DNA of 64,000 nt, taken from contig CAJTXS010000001.1 in assembly GCA_910583735.1 (NCBI GenBank), positions 124,001 to 188,000 on the forward strand. The letters are read 5' to 3'. The position numbers and the translations under genes were made by a program. The notes beneath the pieces are model-generated. The model ran no database searches, had not been told where the DNA came from, and was given only the letters and a program-made list of their open reading frames with translations. Positions 33,658-42,916 of this stretch are shown here, in pieces (the stretch's first letter is position 1; each line of letters begins with the position of its first letter). The DNA comes from an uncultured Christensenella sp. GTDB taxonomy: Bacteria; Bacillota; Clostridia; Christensenellales; UBA3700.

Positions 33658-35657
33658 TAGCTCAGATGCGCAAGCTTACGTTGATAGGCAGTTTCGGACA
33701 GTCCGAAGCTGTATTTGACCTGCTTCATAAGGCGGGCTGCGTAGAGATTGCGCCTTGCGCAGAGCGCGCCGGTACGGATAAGACAGACAACACCGCGCGT
33801 ATAGATGAGCTGTCTCTCAAGATAGCCGATTGCGAATTTGCCTTAAGCTTTATTAAAGACAACGTTAAGTCGGCAAAGGCGCTTATTTCAGATAAAAAAG
33901 AGGGTAAGAAGAGTAAGGGCGGCAAGTTGCTCGAGCCGCTGCCTTGCCTTACTTACGACGAGTTCAATGCGCTGTCCGAGCTGGAGGGCAAGACCGACGC
34001 CGTGGTCAAGGAACTTAAGGCGGTGTCCGAAGGGCTGATAGCCTGCGCTACCGAGAAGTTCAAATACGACAACTATATCAATACGCTTAAGCCTTATTTG
34101 GATTTGCCGATTTCGCCGCGCAGTCTGCATGATACTCGCGATGCTTTCGTAACGCTCGGCACGGTAGACGCAGCGGCGTTCGATCCCAATGCCGAGGGCT
34201 TAGAGGACGCGTTGTGCTTCACATACGGCGACGGCGCTCAAAAGGTAGTGGCTGTGATATGTCATAAGGACAGTCAAGACGCAGTGTCCGCAGCGCTTAC
34301 GGCAGCGGAGTTTTCACGTTGCACTTTGGATATAGACGTTGCTCCCGCGACGGAAGAGGAGCGCGTCAAGGCGTTGCTCAGCGAAGTCGAGCACAAGAGA
34401 CGCTCGCTGATAATCAAGGCGGCAAGTTACGAGAGCGAGATAGACAGCCTGCGCAAGATATACGACTGGTATTCCGTACAGTATGCCAAGGCGGGCGGAC
34501 TGGCGAGCTCGCGTCGCACTGTTTCCACGTATGTGATGGAGGCATGGGTGCCGCTCAAGTGCTGCGACAATTTGTCTACTATGCTCGATAGCAGCGAATA
34601 TGCCTTGACTTACTATCTCGCCGAGCCGGAGGAAGGGGATACCCCTCCCACGCTTGCCGACAACAACGGGCTGGTGACTCCTTACGAGTCTGTCACCAAT
34701 ATGTATAGCACGCCCGCGTACGGAGAGATAGATCCCAACCCGTTTATAACCTTTTTCTTCTTCATATTCTTCGGTATCATGCTCGCGGACGTGGGCTACG
34801 GACTGTTGCTTACTTTGGTCACGGGCATTTATCTTGCCGTAGTGAGACCGCCTAAGGGCATGAAGAATATGGTCAAACTCATTTTCATGGGCGGTATATC
34901 CACGATATTCTGGGGATTTTTATTCGGTTCGTATTTCGGCGTGTCTGCGGCGGATATCGGTATATGGCATTGGTTTAATCCTATTACCGACCCTATGAAT
35001 ATGCTGTTCCTATCGCTGGGGCTGGGACTTTTCCAGATGCTGTTCGGATATACGGTCAATATGGTCGCCATGATTAGGCAGAAGAGACCGCTCGAGGCGA
35101 TATTCGGTAATTCTTGCTGGTACTTTATATTGATAGGCGGAGTAGCGGCTTTCCTCGGAGGAAAGCTGGCGTCCTGGTTGCCCTATATCGGCTATGTAGT
35201 GCTGGCAATAGGATTGTTGTTCCTCGTACTGTCGGGCGCTATGGGCGCTAAGGGCATTAAGAGAGTGACGAGCGGACTGGGCAGACTGTATGATATAATC
35301 AATTTCTTCTCCGACCTTATGAGCTACACGAGGCTGTTCGGTCTGGGACTTGCGTCTGCGGTCATAGCGATGGTCTTTAATCAGATAGGCATAGTCATCA
35401 AGGATATGATGCCCTCTATCCCCGTACTCGGCTGGGCGATAGCATGCGTAGTCTTTATCATAGGTCACGTGTTCAATATAGGTATCAATACTTTGGGCGC
35501 GTACGTGCATGACGCGAGACTTCAGTTCGTAGAGTTTTACGGTAAGTTCTACGAGGGCGGCGGCGCATTGTTCAGACCGCTGGGCAGTCAGATGAGATAT
35601 TATTATATCAACAATAATAAATACAATACCAAAAACACAAGTGGAGGTAAAAATTAA
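33654..35657 (+). CDS. ntpI: V-type ATPase subunit I (a)
   Basis: The 667-residue protein is the stator and ion-channel subunit of the Vo sector. Its N-terminal half (to about residue 355) is soluble with long helical stretches; the C-terminal half begins with FITFFFFIFFGIMLADVGYG near residue 363 and contains about seven or eight membrane helices, including the segment LMSYTRLFGLGLASAVIAMV, which carries the conserved Arg facing the rotor ring in this family. The length is normal. It is embedded in the ATPase operon with a four-base overlap upstream and a one-base overlap with ntpK. Confidence 0.93.
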   Translation: MIAQMRKLTLIGSFGQSEAVFDLLHKAGCVEIAPCAERAGTDKTDNTARIDELSLKIADCEFALSFIKDNVKSAKALISDKKEGKKSKGGKLLEPLPCLTYDEFNALSELEGKTDAVVKELKAVSEGLIACATEKFKYDNYINTLKPYLDLPISPRSLHDTRDAFVTLGTVDAAAFDPNAEGLEDALCFTYGDGAQKVVAVICHKDSQDAVSAALTAAEFSRCTLDIDVAPATEEERVKALLSEVEHKRRSLIIKAASYESEIDSLRKIYDWYSVQYAKAGGLASSRRTVSTYVMEAWVPLKCCDNLSTMLDSSEYALTYYLAEPEEGDTPPTLADNNGLVTPYESVTNMYSTPAYGEIDPNPFITFFFFIFFGIMLADVGYGLLLTLVTGIYLAVVRPPKGMKNMVKLIFMGGISTIFWGFLFGSYFGVSAADIGIWHWFNPITDPMNMLFLSLGLGLFQMLFGYTVNMVAMIRQKRPLEAIFGNSCWYFILIGGVAAFLGGKLASWLPYIGYVVLAIGLLFLVLSGAMGAKGIKRVTSGLGRLYDIINFFSDLMSYTRLFGLGLASAVIAMVFNQIGIVIKDMMPSIPVLGWAIACVVFIIGHVFNIGINTLGAYVHDARLQFVEFYGKFYEGGGALFRPLGSQMRYYYINNNKYNTKNTSGGKN

Positions 35658-36199
35658 TGAGCGGAGCATATATTGCGATAGTCGGCGCGGCAGTAGCCGC
35701 AATACTTGCAGGCTGCGGTTCGGCTATAGGCGTTGGACTTGCAGGACAGGCAGCGGCGGGAGTCACTTCCGAAGACCCGTCCAAGTTCGGTAAGTGCCTT
35801 ATCTTGCAGCTTTTGCCGGGTACGCAGGGCATATACGGATTGATTATAGCGTTCCTAACATTGCTTTGGACAGGTTTCTTAGGCGGAGACGTTCTCAACA
35901 TGACGTCCGTACAGGGCTGGTCGATGGTCGCGGCATGCGCGCCTATGGGTATAGTCGGTCTCGTGTCCGGCATCTATCAAGGCAAGTGCGCGGTCTCTGC
36001 GATAGCTATGACTGCAAAGCGTCCCGAGGCATCGGGCAAGGGTCTTATTATGACCGTCATGGTAGAGACGTATGCGCTGCTCGCGCTGCTCATATCCTTC
36101 CTTGCGCTCATGTTTATCAGCAACGCCGTAAAGGATGCGGGTGAAGTCGCCGCGGCAGCGGAATCGGTAAGCTATATCGTATCGAATATCGCAGGTTAA
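35657..36199 (+). CDS. ntpK: V-type ATPase rotor-ring subunit K (c), Na+ type
   Basis: The 180-residue protein is a four-helix fusion of two hairpins, typical of the V-ATPase c subunit, with GGAGGT nine bases before the ATG. It matches the E. hirae NtpK sodium site: Leu53, Thr56 and Gln57 in QLLPGTQGIYG, Gln108 in GIYQGK, and the carboxylate Glu137 in VETYALL. Together these are the Na+ ligands of NtpK (L61, T64, Q65, Q110, E139), so the enzyme is predicted to move Na+ rather than H+. A C-terminal extension of about 24 residues beyond the last helix is absent from NtpK. Confidence 0.93.
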   Translation: MSGAYIAIVGAAVAAILAGCGSAIGVGLAGQAAAGVTSEDPSKFGKCLILQLLPGTQGIYGLIIAFLTLLWTGFLGGDVLNMTSVQGWSMVAACAPMGIVGLVSGIYQGKCAVSAIAMTAKRPEASGKGLIMTVMVETYALLALLISFLALMFISNAVKDAGEVAAAAESVSYIVSNIAG

Positions 36200-36200
36200 T

Positions 36201-36785
36201 ATGAACGGTAAGCAGACCATAATCGACAAGATTATCCGCGACGCCGAGCTCAAGGCGGAGTCCAATGTGAGCGCCGCCAAAGAAAAGGCGGACGCGGTAA
36301 TTTCGCAGGCTCAAGCCGACGCGGAGGCGATGCGGGCAGAGAAGCTCGCCGATAAGACGGAGCAGACCAACGAGCTCATCCGTCGCAGGCGCAGCGTCGC
36401 GCTGCTGGATAAGAAGCGCGCAATCTCCGCCTACAAGAGCGAGCTTGCCTTGGCTGTATTCGACGAGGCTATAGACGCCTTTAAGTCGGATAAGAAGCGC
36501 TATAAGGCTTATATCGAGGAATTGCTCAAGACCAACGCAGAGGACGGAGACGAGATAATCGCAAGTAAGTACGACGAGTCCGTAGTTACGTCCGCAATGG
36601 TTACAAAGGTCGCCAAGGCGCTCAAGATTAAGCTTGCATTATCGGATAAGTCGGGAGACTTTAAGGGCGGACTTATTCTGTCCGGAGTAAATTACGACAA
36701 GAATCTCACGCTCGACGATATAGTGAGGCGTATTCGCCAAGACAGCGAGACGCAGGTGGCTAAGATACTTTTTAAGGAGAATTGA
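36201..36785 (+). CDS. ntpE: V-type ATPase subunit E
   Basis: The 194-residue protein has a long helical N-terminal half with Ala, Glu and Lys heptads (residues of about 5-75), which forms the peripheral stalk with the G/H-type subunit, and an alpha/beta C-terminal head that contacts subunits A and B. The central sequence (DKKRAISAYKSELALAVFDEA) and the closing GGLILSGVNYDKNLTLDDIVRRIR resemble the family's conserved C-terminal region. It lies one base after ntpK and its last codons overlap the start of subunit C. Confidence 0.87.
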   Translation: MNGKQTIIDKIIRDAELKAESNVSAAKEKADAVISQAQADAEAMRAEKLADKTEQTNELIRRRRSVALLDKKRAISAYKSELALAVFDEAIDAFKSDKKRYKAYIEELLKTNAEDGDEIIASKYDESVVTSAMVTKVAKALKIKLALSDKSGDFKGGLILSGVNYDKNLTLDDIVRRIRQDSETQVAKILFKEN

Positions 36786-37762
36786 TGGCGGACTTGGTCT
36801 ATATCAACTCAATAGCGCGCAGCCTCGAGAATTCCTTGCTCGGCTCCGAGAAGATTACCCGTATGGTATTCGCGGATAGCTATGAGGACGGCATGAAGGT
36901 GCTCGCAGAGAGCGGCTTCGGCGGCGGCATGACCGACGGCGGTCATGAGGCTATGATTGCCGCAGAGGACGACAAGTTGTCTCGCTTTATGTCCGAGGTC
37001 AATTTCGGACACGGTATAGACAGCTTCGGCGTGAGAGGGGATTATCACAACGCCAAGGTCTTTGCCAAGTCCAAGTACGCCCGCATAGACGATGTCTCGG
37101 CTATGCTTGCGCCCGCGGGCAAGCAGAATATCTCCGAGCTTAAGGATAAGATATTCAAGGACGATTATTCTTCGCTGCCCAAGCTGATGGCGGACGCGCT
37201 CAAGGATATAGACGTAGCCTTTGCAAGCGGTAAGCGCAGCCCTAAGTATATAGACGAGAGATTGGATAAGGCAATGTATGCCGACGCTCTCGATATCGCA
37301 AGGAAGGGCAAGAGCGACAGTATAATCAAGTATTGGCAGATAGAGATAGATTACGCCAACGTATCAGACTATCTCAGATGTAAGTTTGCGGGCAAGAGCT
37401 TGTCTTATATGAAGTCGGGACTCATTGAAGGCGGCTCTATAGATAAGGATATCTTTGCGGACATGTACGACGAGCCCGAGGATGCTTTTATCGACAAGAT
37501 GAAGTTCACTTGCGTAGCGGACGGAATAGCGGAATTTGCCGGCGGCAATCGCTCGTTCGCCCGTCTCGAGGCATGTAAGGACAATGCGCAGCTTAATATA
37601 TTCAAGCGCGATAGGTACGATATGTTCGGCGTCGCGCCCGTAGCAGGTTACTATATCGCCAAGAAGACGGAACTTAAAGCCGTGAGGATGATAGCCGTGC
37701 TGCTTAAGATTAATGCGGATAAGTCGCTTATTAAAGAGAGGTTGAGGGAATTTTATGCGTAG
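36785..37762 (+). CDS. ntpC: V-type ATPase subunit C (d)
   Basis: The 325-residue, mainly helical protein caps the rotor ring and connects it to the D/F central shaft. Family features are the YINSIARSLENSLL N-terminal segment and a repeated three-lobe helical organisation ending PVAGYYIAKKTELKAVRMI, a well-conserved strand and helix in this family. The ATG at 36785 overlaps the subunit E stop by one base; an in-frame TTG three bases earlier is unlikely. AAGGAG at 36774-36779 fits as ribosome site. The 3' end overlaps subunit F by eight bases. Confidence 0.9.
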   Translation: MADLVYINSIARSLENSLLGSEKITRMVFADSYEDGMKVLAESGFGGGMTDGGHEAMIAAEDDKLSRFMSEVNFGHGIDSFGVRGDYHNAKVFAKSKYARIDDVSAMLAPAGKQNISELKDKIFKDDYSSLPKLMADALKDIDVAFASGKRSPKYIDERLDKAMYADALDIARKGKSDSIIKYWQIEIDYANVSDYLRCKFAGKSLSYMKSGLIEGGSIDKDIFADMYDEPEDAFIDKMKFTCVADGIAEFAGGNRSFARLEACKDNAQLNIFKRDRYDMFGVAPVAGYYIAKKTELKAVRMIAVLLKINADKSLIKERLREFYA

Positions 37763-38081
37763 CAATAAGATTGCCGTAATAGGCGATAAGGATATTGTCT
37801 TGGCTTTCAAGGCGGTGGGTATGGACGTATATTCGGCGTCCGATGCCGCAGAGGCTGCCTCGGCGCTCAAGAGCATTGCGCCTAAGTACAGCATAATTTT
37901 CATCACCGAGGACTTGGCGCAGGACAATTGTCAATTGATAGACAGGTATAAGAGCAGGACATATCCCGCCGTAATCCCCATACCGCCTCCCTCGGGAAGC
38001 ACGGGATTCGGAATGGCAGGGATAAAAGCAGATGTGGAAAGAGCCGTAGGAACGGATATATTGTTTAATAAGGAAGACTGA
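37755..38081 (+). CDS. ntpG: V-type ATPase subunit F (NtpG)
   Basis: The 108-residue protein has the Rossmann-like fold pattern of subunit F: KIAVIGDKDIVLAFKAVGMDV at the start and YSIIFITEDLAQ in the middle, ending in a helix after the IPIPPPSGSTG loop. It sits on the central rotor shaft with subunit D. GAGGG before the start gives a ribosome site inside the end of ntpC. The gene for subunit A begins one base after its stop. Confidence 0.9.
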   Translation: MRSNKIAVIGDKDIVLAFKAVGMDVYSASDAAEAASALKSIAPKYSIIFITEDLAQDNCQLIDRYKSRTYPAVIPIPPPSGSTGFGMAGIKADVERAVGTDILFNKED

Positions 38082-38082
38082 T

Positions 38083-39843
38083 ATGCAGGATAAGGGTAAG
38101 ATTGTTAAAGTGGCAGGACCGCTCATAGTCGCCGAAGGGCTTAAGGATTGCAGGATGTTCGACGTCGTGCGAGTGAGCTCGCGCCATCTGATAGGCGAAG
38201 TCATAGAGATGAGAGGCGATAAGGCGTCCATACAGGTATATGAGGAGACGGGCGGACTGGGACCCGGCGAAGAGGTCGTTACTACCGGCGCGCCCCTGTC
38301 TGTAGAACTCGGACCCGGCATATTGGAAGGTATCTATGACGGCATTCAGCGTCCGTTGCGTAAGCTCATAGAGGCGAGCGGCGACAGGATAGGCAGAGGC
38401 ATAGATATGCCCGCGCTCGATCACTCCAAGAAGTGGGAATTTAATCCTACCGTAGCCGTAGGCGCAAAGGTGCAAGAGGGAGACATCATAGGCACCGTAA
38501 AAGAGAACGCCGTAGTCGAGCACCGCATTATGGTGCCCGTAGGCGTATTCGGCAAAGTCAAGAAGATAGTATCAGGCGAGTATACCATAGACGACACAGT
38601 ATGCGTGGTAACTACCGATAGCGGAGATGTCAAGGTCACCATGTGTCAGAAGTGGCCCGTGAGAAAGGGCAGACCTTACAAGAGCAAGATGTCGCCGGTC
38701 AGACCTCTGATATCGGGACAGCGCGTAATAGATACGTTTTTTCCTGTAGCAAAGGGCGGCGCGGCATGTATCCCCGGACCTTTCGGCAGCGGCAAGACCG
38801 TCGTGCAGCATCAGCTTGCGAAGTGGTCCGACGCGGACATTATCGTATATGTGGGTTGCGGCGAGCGCGGCAATGAGATGACGGACGTCCTCAACGAGTT
38901 CCCCGAGCTGATAGACCCCAAGACGGGCGAGCCTTTGATGAAGAGGACCGTGCTGATCGCCAACACCTCCGACATGCCTGTCGCAGCGCGCGAGGCGTCT
39001 ATATATACAGGCATTACCATAGCGGAGTACTTCCGCGATATGGGATACGACGTCGCTATCATGGCGGACTCTTCGTCGCGCTGGGCGGAAGCACTGAGAG
39101 AGATGTCGGGCAGACTGGAAGAGATGCCCGGCGAAGAGGGATATCCCGCGTATCTGTCCTCGAGGCTTGCAGGCTATTACGAGAGGGCGGGCGTGGTCAG
39201 CACTCTCGGCAGCGACAACAGGACGGGTTCCGTTACGGCTATATCCGCCGTATCTCCTCCCGGAGGAGACTTGTCCGAGCCCGTATCGCAGGCGACATTG
39301 CGTATAGTCAAAGTATTCTGGGGACTGTCTGCATCGCTTGCGTATAAGCGTCATTTCCCAGCAATAGATTGGATAGGAAGTTACTCGCTGTATGCCGACA
39401 GAATGACCGATTGGTACAACAATAATGTGGGCAGCAGATGGATAGAGTACCGCCAGAGGGCTATGACAATCTTGCAAGAAGAGTCGGGACTCGACGAGAT
39501 AGTGAGACTTGTAGGTATGGACGCGCTCTCGCCTTCGGACAGACTTATCATGGAGACGGCTAAGTCGGTGAGAGAGGACTATCTGCATCAAGACGCCTTC
39601 AACGAGGTGGACACATATGCGTCCTTGTTTAAGCAATTTAATATGCTTAAACTGATAATAGACTGTTACGCGCTGTCTGCCGACGCATTGGAAAAGGGAG
39701 CGGAGCTCGACGACTTGCTCGCGATACCTTCTCGCTCGGCTATCAGCAGATGTAAGTATATCCCCGAGTCCGAGATGAAGAAATTCGAAGAGATTCGCGT
39801 AGCGATGAGCGACGAAATCAACGCGCTCGTCAGCGTACTGTGA
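38083..39843 (+). CDS. ntpA: V-type ATPase catalytic subunit A
   Basis: The 586-residue protein is the nucleotide-hydrolysing subunit. It has the N-terminal beta-barrel (KIVKVAGPLIVAEGL), the non-homologous insert typical of A subunits (about residues 110-190), the Walker A sequence GPFGSGKT at about residues 232-239, the catalytic GERGNEMTDVL just after it, and MADSSSRWAEALRE. Length and motif order are normal, so the enzyme should be active. AAGGAAG at 38070-38076 serves as ribosome site. Confidence 0.96.
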   Translation: MQDKGKIVKVAGPLIVAEGLKDCRMFDVVRVSSRHLIGEVIEMRGDKASIQVYEETGGLGPGEEVVTTGAPLSVELGPGILEGIYDGIQRPLRKLIEASGDRIGRGIDMPALDHSKKWEFNPTVAVGAKVQEGDIIGTVKENAVVEHRIMVPVGVFGKVKKIVSGEYTIDDTVCVVTTDSGDVKVTMCQKWPVRKGRPYKSKMSPVRPLISGQRVIDTFFPVAKGGAACIPGPFGSGKTVVQHQLAKWSDADIIVYVGCGERGNEMTDVLNEFPELIDPKTGEPLMKRTVLIANTSDMPVAAREASIYTGITIAEYFRDMGYDVAIMADSSSRWAEALREMSGRLEEMPGEEGYPAYLSSRLAGYYERAGVVSTLGSDNRTGSVTAISAVSPPGGDLSEPVSQATLRIVKVFWGLSASLAYKRHFPAIDWIGSYSLYADRMTDWYNNNVGSRWIEYRQRAMTILQEESGLDEIVRLVGMDALSPSDRLIMETAKSVREDYLHQDAFNEVDTYASLFKQFNMLKLIIDCYALSADALEKGAELDDLLAIPSRSAISRCKYIPESEMKKFEEIRVAMSDEINALVSVL

Positions 39844-39851
39844 GGTGTATG

Positions 39852-41249
39852 ATGCTTAAAGAATATAAGTCGATTACTGAGATTGTCGGACCGTTGATGC
39901 TCGTCGAGGGCGTTAACGGCGTCAAGTATGACGAGCTCGTAGAGATTACCGCAAGGGACGGCTCTATCCGTCTCGGGAAAGTGCTCGAGGTCAACGGCGA
40001 CAAGGCGATGGTGCAGCTGTTCGAGAGCGCGCAGGGCATACAGATGTCCACGTCCAAAGCGAGATTTTTGGGTAAGAGCCTCGAGCTCGCCGTGAGCGAA
40101 GACATGCTGGGCAGAGTGTTCGACGGTCTCGGTAGACCCAAGGACGGCGGCGCGCCTGTCATACCCGAGAAGCGCATAGATATTAACGGTCAGCCCATCA
40201 ATCCCGCGGCAAGAGACTTCCCCGACGAGTTCATACAGACAGGTATATCGGCAATCGACGGGCTCAACACTCTGGTAAGAGGACAGAAGCTGCCCGTATT
40301 CAGTATGTCAGGCTTGCCTCACGCAGAGCTTGCGGCTCAGATTGCAAGGCAGGCAAAGGTGCTCGACGACTCGGAGAAGTTCGCCGTAGTATTCGCCGCT
40401 ATGGGTATTACTTACGAAGAAGCGGACTTTTTTATGAATGATTTTAGGCGTACGGGCGCTATCGAGCGCAGCGTAATGTTTATCAATCTCGCCAACGATC
40501 CCGCTGTAGAACGTATATCTACGCCTCGTATGGCGCTTACGGCTGCGGAGTATCTTGCGTTCGAGAAGGATATGCACGTGCTCGTAATAATGACGGATAT
40601 TACCAACTATTGCGAAGCGCTGAGAGAGATATCCGCCGCGCGTAAGGAAGTCCCCGGCAGAAGAGGATATCCCGGATATCTGTACACCGACCTTGCTACG
40701 ATGTACGAAAGAGCGGGCAGGATTGTGGGTAAGAAGGGCTCTATTACGCAGATACCTATCTTGACCATGCCCGAGGACGACAAGACGCACCCCATACCCG
40801 ACCTTACGGGATATATCACCGAGGGACAGATTATACTGTCCAGAGTGCTGCACAAGAAGAGCATCGCGCCGCCTATCGACGTGCTGCCTTCGCTCTCGCG
40901 TCTTAAGCAGAAGGGTATCGGCAAGGGCAAGACGAGAGAGGACCATTCCGATAATATGAATCAGCTCTTCTCCGCATATGCTCAAGGTAAAGACGCCAAG
41001 GAGCTTGCCGCGGTATTGGGCGAGGCAGCGCTTACGCCTATTGACAGGGAGTACGCAAAGTTTGCCGAGGAGTTCGAGAAGCTGTATATCAATCAAGGCT
41101 TCGAGACCAATCGCACTATCGACGAGACGCTCGACTTGGGTTGGAGACTGCTTGCAATGCTCCCCGAGAGCGAGATGAAGAGGGTGCGAGACGATTTCTT
41201 AGAGAAGTATTACAGACCTGCTAAAGCTAAGGCGGAGAATAAAGAGTAA
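39852..41249 (+). CDS. ntpB: V-type ATPase regulatory subunit B
   Basis: The 465-residue protein alternates with subunit A in the V1 hexamer. It begins LKEYKSITEIVGPLMLVEGV and contains GLNTLVRGQKLPVFSMSGLPH, where the A-subunit Walker loop is replaced by the family's non-catalytic SGLPH sequence, and ISAARKEVPGRRGYPGYLYTDLA. The ATG at 39852 aligns with the NtpB N-terminus and has GAGGT at 39842-39846 with five bases of spacing; a GTG at 39840 and an ATG at 39849 are less likely starts. Confidence 0.96.
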   Translation: MLKEYKSITEIVGPLMLVEGVNGVKYDELVEITARDGSIRLGKVLEVNGDKAMVQLFESAQGIQMSTSKARFLGKSLELAVSEDMLGRVFDGLGRPKDGGAPVIPEKRIDINGQPINPAARDFPDEFIQTGISAIDGLNTLVRGQKLPVFSMSGLPHAELAAQIARQAKVLDDSEKFAVVFAAMGITYEEADFFMNDFRRTGAIERSVMFINLANDPAVERISTPRMALTAAEYLAFEKDMHVLVIMTDITNYCEALREISAARKEVPGRRGYPGYLYTDLATMYERAGRIVGKKGSITQIPILTMPEDDKTHPIPDLTGYITEGQIILSRVLHKKSIAPPIDVLPSLSRLKQKGIGKGKTREDHSDNMNQLFSAYAQGKDAKELAAVLGEAALTPIDREYAKFAEEFEKLYINQGFETNRTIDETLDLGWRLLAMLPESEMKRVRDDFLEKYYRPAKAKAENKE

Positions 41250-41252
41250 AGT

Positions 41253-41885
41253 ATGGCAGAGAGGCTCAACGTCAATCCTACGCGTATGGAGCTGCGCAAT
41301 CTCAAGCGCAGGCTTTCTACCGCGGTAAAGGGACATAAGATGCTTAAAGATAAGGCGGACGAAATGGTTCGTCGCTTTGTCGAGCTCGCCAAAGAAAATA
41401 AGCGGTTAAGAGAAGAGATAGAGACCGACCTTGCCGGCGCGCTCAATGCTTTCATGCTCGCGCGGGCGTCGTCGGAGGATTATATCATAGAGGAAGCTGT
41501 CGCATATCCCGGCGCTTCGCTTACGGTTAAGGCGGAAATCGACAGTATCATGAGCGTTCCCGTGCCCTCTATCGCTATCGAAAAGGACGAGTCGGGCGAC
41601 ATCTTCCCTTATTCTTTTGCACAGGTAACGGCGCAGCTTGATAGCTCTATCGTTACTGTTACAGAGCTTGCAGATAAGATGGTCAAACTTGCTCAAGTGG
41701 AGAAGTCATGCAATATGCTGTCCATCGAGATCGAGAAGAACAGGCGCAGAGTTAACGCGCTCGAGTATGTAATGATACCTATGATAGAGGAGACTATCAA
41801 GTATATCACCATGAAACTGGACGAGAATGAGCGCTCCAATACCGTGCGTCTCATGAAAGTCAAGACAATGCTTGCCGATAAATAG
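41253..41885 (+). CDS. ntpD: V-type ATPase subunit D
   Basis: The 210-residue protein is the central rotor shaft. It is nearly all helical, with the N-terminal signature RLNVNPTRMELRNLKRRLSTAVKGHKMLKDK and the C-terminal helix containing RRRVNALEYVMIPMIEETI, both diagnostic of V/A-ATPase subunit D. It is the last ATPase gene: nothing resembling E. hirae ntpH or the potassium transporter ntpJ follows, and a terminator lies 25 bases downstream. Confidence 0.94.
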   Translation: MAERLNVNPTRMELRNLKRRLSTAVKGHKMLKDKADEMVRRFVELAKENKRLREEIETDLAGALNAFMLARASSEDYIIEEAVAYPGASLTVKAEIDSIMSVPVPSIAIEKDESGDIFPYSFAQVTAQLDSSIVTVTELADKMVKLAQVEKSCNMLSIEIEKNRRRVNALEYVMIPMIEETIKYITMKLDENERSNTVRLMKVKTMLADK

Positions 41886-41909
41886 CAACTACATCATTAA
41901 TGATAACTT

Positions 41910-41946
41910 ATTCCGCTTGGGATATGTCCTTAGCGGGATTTTTTTT
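41910..41946 (+). terminator. Terminator of the V-ATPase operon
   Basis: ATTCCGCT (41910-41917) pairs with AGCGGGAT (41932-41939), with an inner GGA/TCC pairing in the loop, and is followed by an eight-base T-run. Confidence 0.85.
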
Positions 41947-42005
41947 ACATAGTCGGCTGAAACTAAGTAAATTAAAAATAATTATATACTATATCATGTT
42001 TGATT

Positions 42006-42034
42006 TTGAGTAAGGCTATTGATCAAAGTATAAA
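42006..42034 (+). promoter_or_regulatory. Promoter of the lipoprotein gene
   Basis: TTGAGT (42006-42011), 17 bases and TATAAA (42029-42034), giving a leader of about 75 bases. Confidence 0.5.
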
Positions 42035-42114
42035 TGCAGCTATAGCCGTTCAATTAAATAGTAGTCATAAAGCATGTCCGTATATCATACAATTAATTGA
42101 CGTCGGAGGTGTCT

Positions 42115-42834
42115 ATGAAGAAGAAATTAATTCTTATATTTTTAACCATTGCTTTAGCGGCGACGGCCGTATTTGCGCTGGTCGCGTGCAAAGACGAGAC
42201 TACGCCGAGCATTAACGATTATGTGAGCTATGATCAATATATGCTCTATAGCGCGCATGACAGCGACCTAACCGTAAGTATCACGGGTATAAAGAGAGAA
42301 GAGGTCTTTATTGCCGACGGCAAGGTCGGGCAGGTGTCTGATTATGTTCGCATTACAATGCGTCCTGTCAAGGCGGAAATGCTCACAAAAGAGTATTCCT
42401 ATACGATAGTAGGCGAGATAGGCTCGCTTAGCGGTAACCTCGGCAAAGACGGCTTCGGAGTGAGCTTCAGCGCAGATTTGCACGAGCTTGGCGAGATAGG
42501 TAAGATAAGCGCGGTTAAGATTACTTACGGCGATACGGTTAAGGAGCTGGAAGTGGTCGATAAGTGCGACGGTATCATCGATAGCAAGACAGCGCTCGAC
42601 AAGGCTTACGAGGTCTTTAAGGCGGATATCGAGCCAGCTCTGCAGGATAAGTCTTTTAGCAGAGAGGTATACGTAAAACTCGTCAACGACGGAAAAAATC
42701 CCGATAGCGATTACTACTGGTTCGTGTCTTTTATATCTTCCAAAGAGGACTATTGGGCGGTGTTGGTGGATACTGCCGACGGCTCGATAATCTCCAGCCG
42801 CAAGAGCATTGCGGAGAACAAGAGCGAGCAATAA
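42115..42834 (+). CDS. Lipoprotein of unknown function with PepSY-like end
   Basis: The ATG at 42115 follows GGAGGT by four bases; an in-frame TTG at 42097 lies upstream of that ribosome site and is rejected. The 239-residue protein has a KKK n-region, a hydrophobic stretch and the lipobox LVAC with Cys25, so it should be lipidated on the outer face of the membrane. The body is beta-rich. The C-terminal 70 residues (ALDKAYEVFKADIEPAL, then YYWFVSFISSKEDYWAVLVDTADGSII) resemble a PepSY-type domain, which in other proteins often inhibits proteases or packs against partners. It stands alone between the ATPase terminator and a convergent glucosidase gene. I do not recognise a specific role. Confidence 0.8.
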   Translation: MKKKLILIFLTIALAATAVFALVACKDETTPSINDYVSYDQYMLYSAHDSDLTVSITGIKREEVFIADGKVGQVSDYVRITMRPVKAEMLTKEYSYTIVGEIGSLSGNLGKDGFGVSFSADLHELGEIGKISAVKITYGDTVKELEVVDKCDGIIDSKTALDKAYEVFKADIEPALQDKSFSREVYVKLVNDGKNPDSDYYWFVSFISSKEDYWAVLVDTADGSIISSRKSIAENKSEQ

Positions 42835-42886
42835 GAGTTAGTAATTGAGACTTTCGCATCGCTATCAGCATGCGGTGTATAAAGAA

Positions 42887-42910
42887 GAGGCGGCTTATGT
42901 AAGCCGCCTC
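42887..42910. terminator. Bidirectional terminator between convergent genes
   Basis: A perfect 24-base palindrome with 11-bp arms (GAGGCGGCTTA) sits between the convergent lipoprotein and GH3 genes. T-content after the hairpin is modest on both strands. Confidence 0.65.
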
Positions 42911-42916
42911 GATTAA

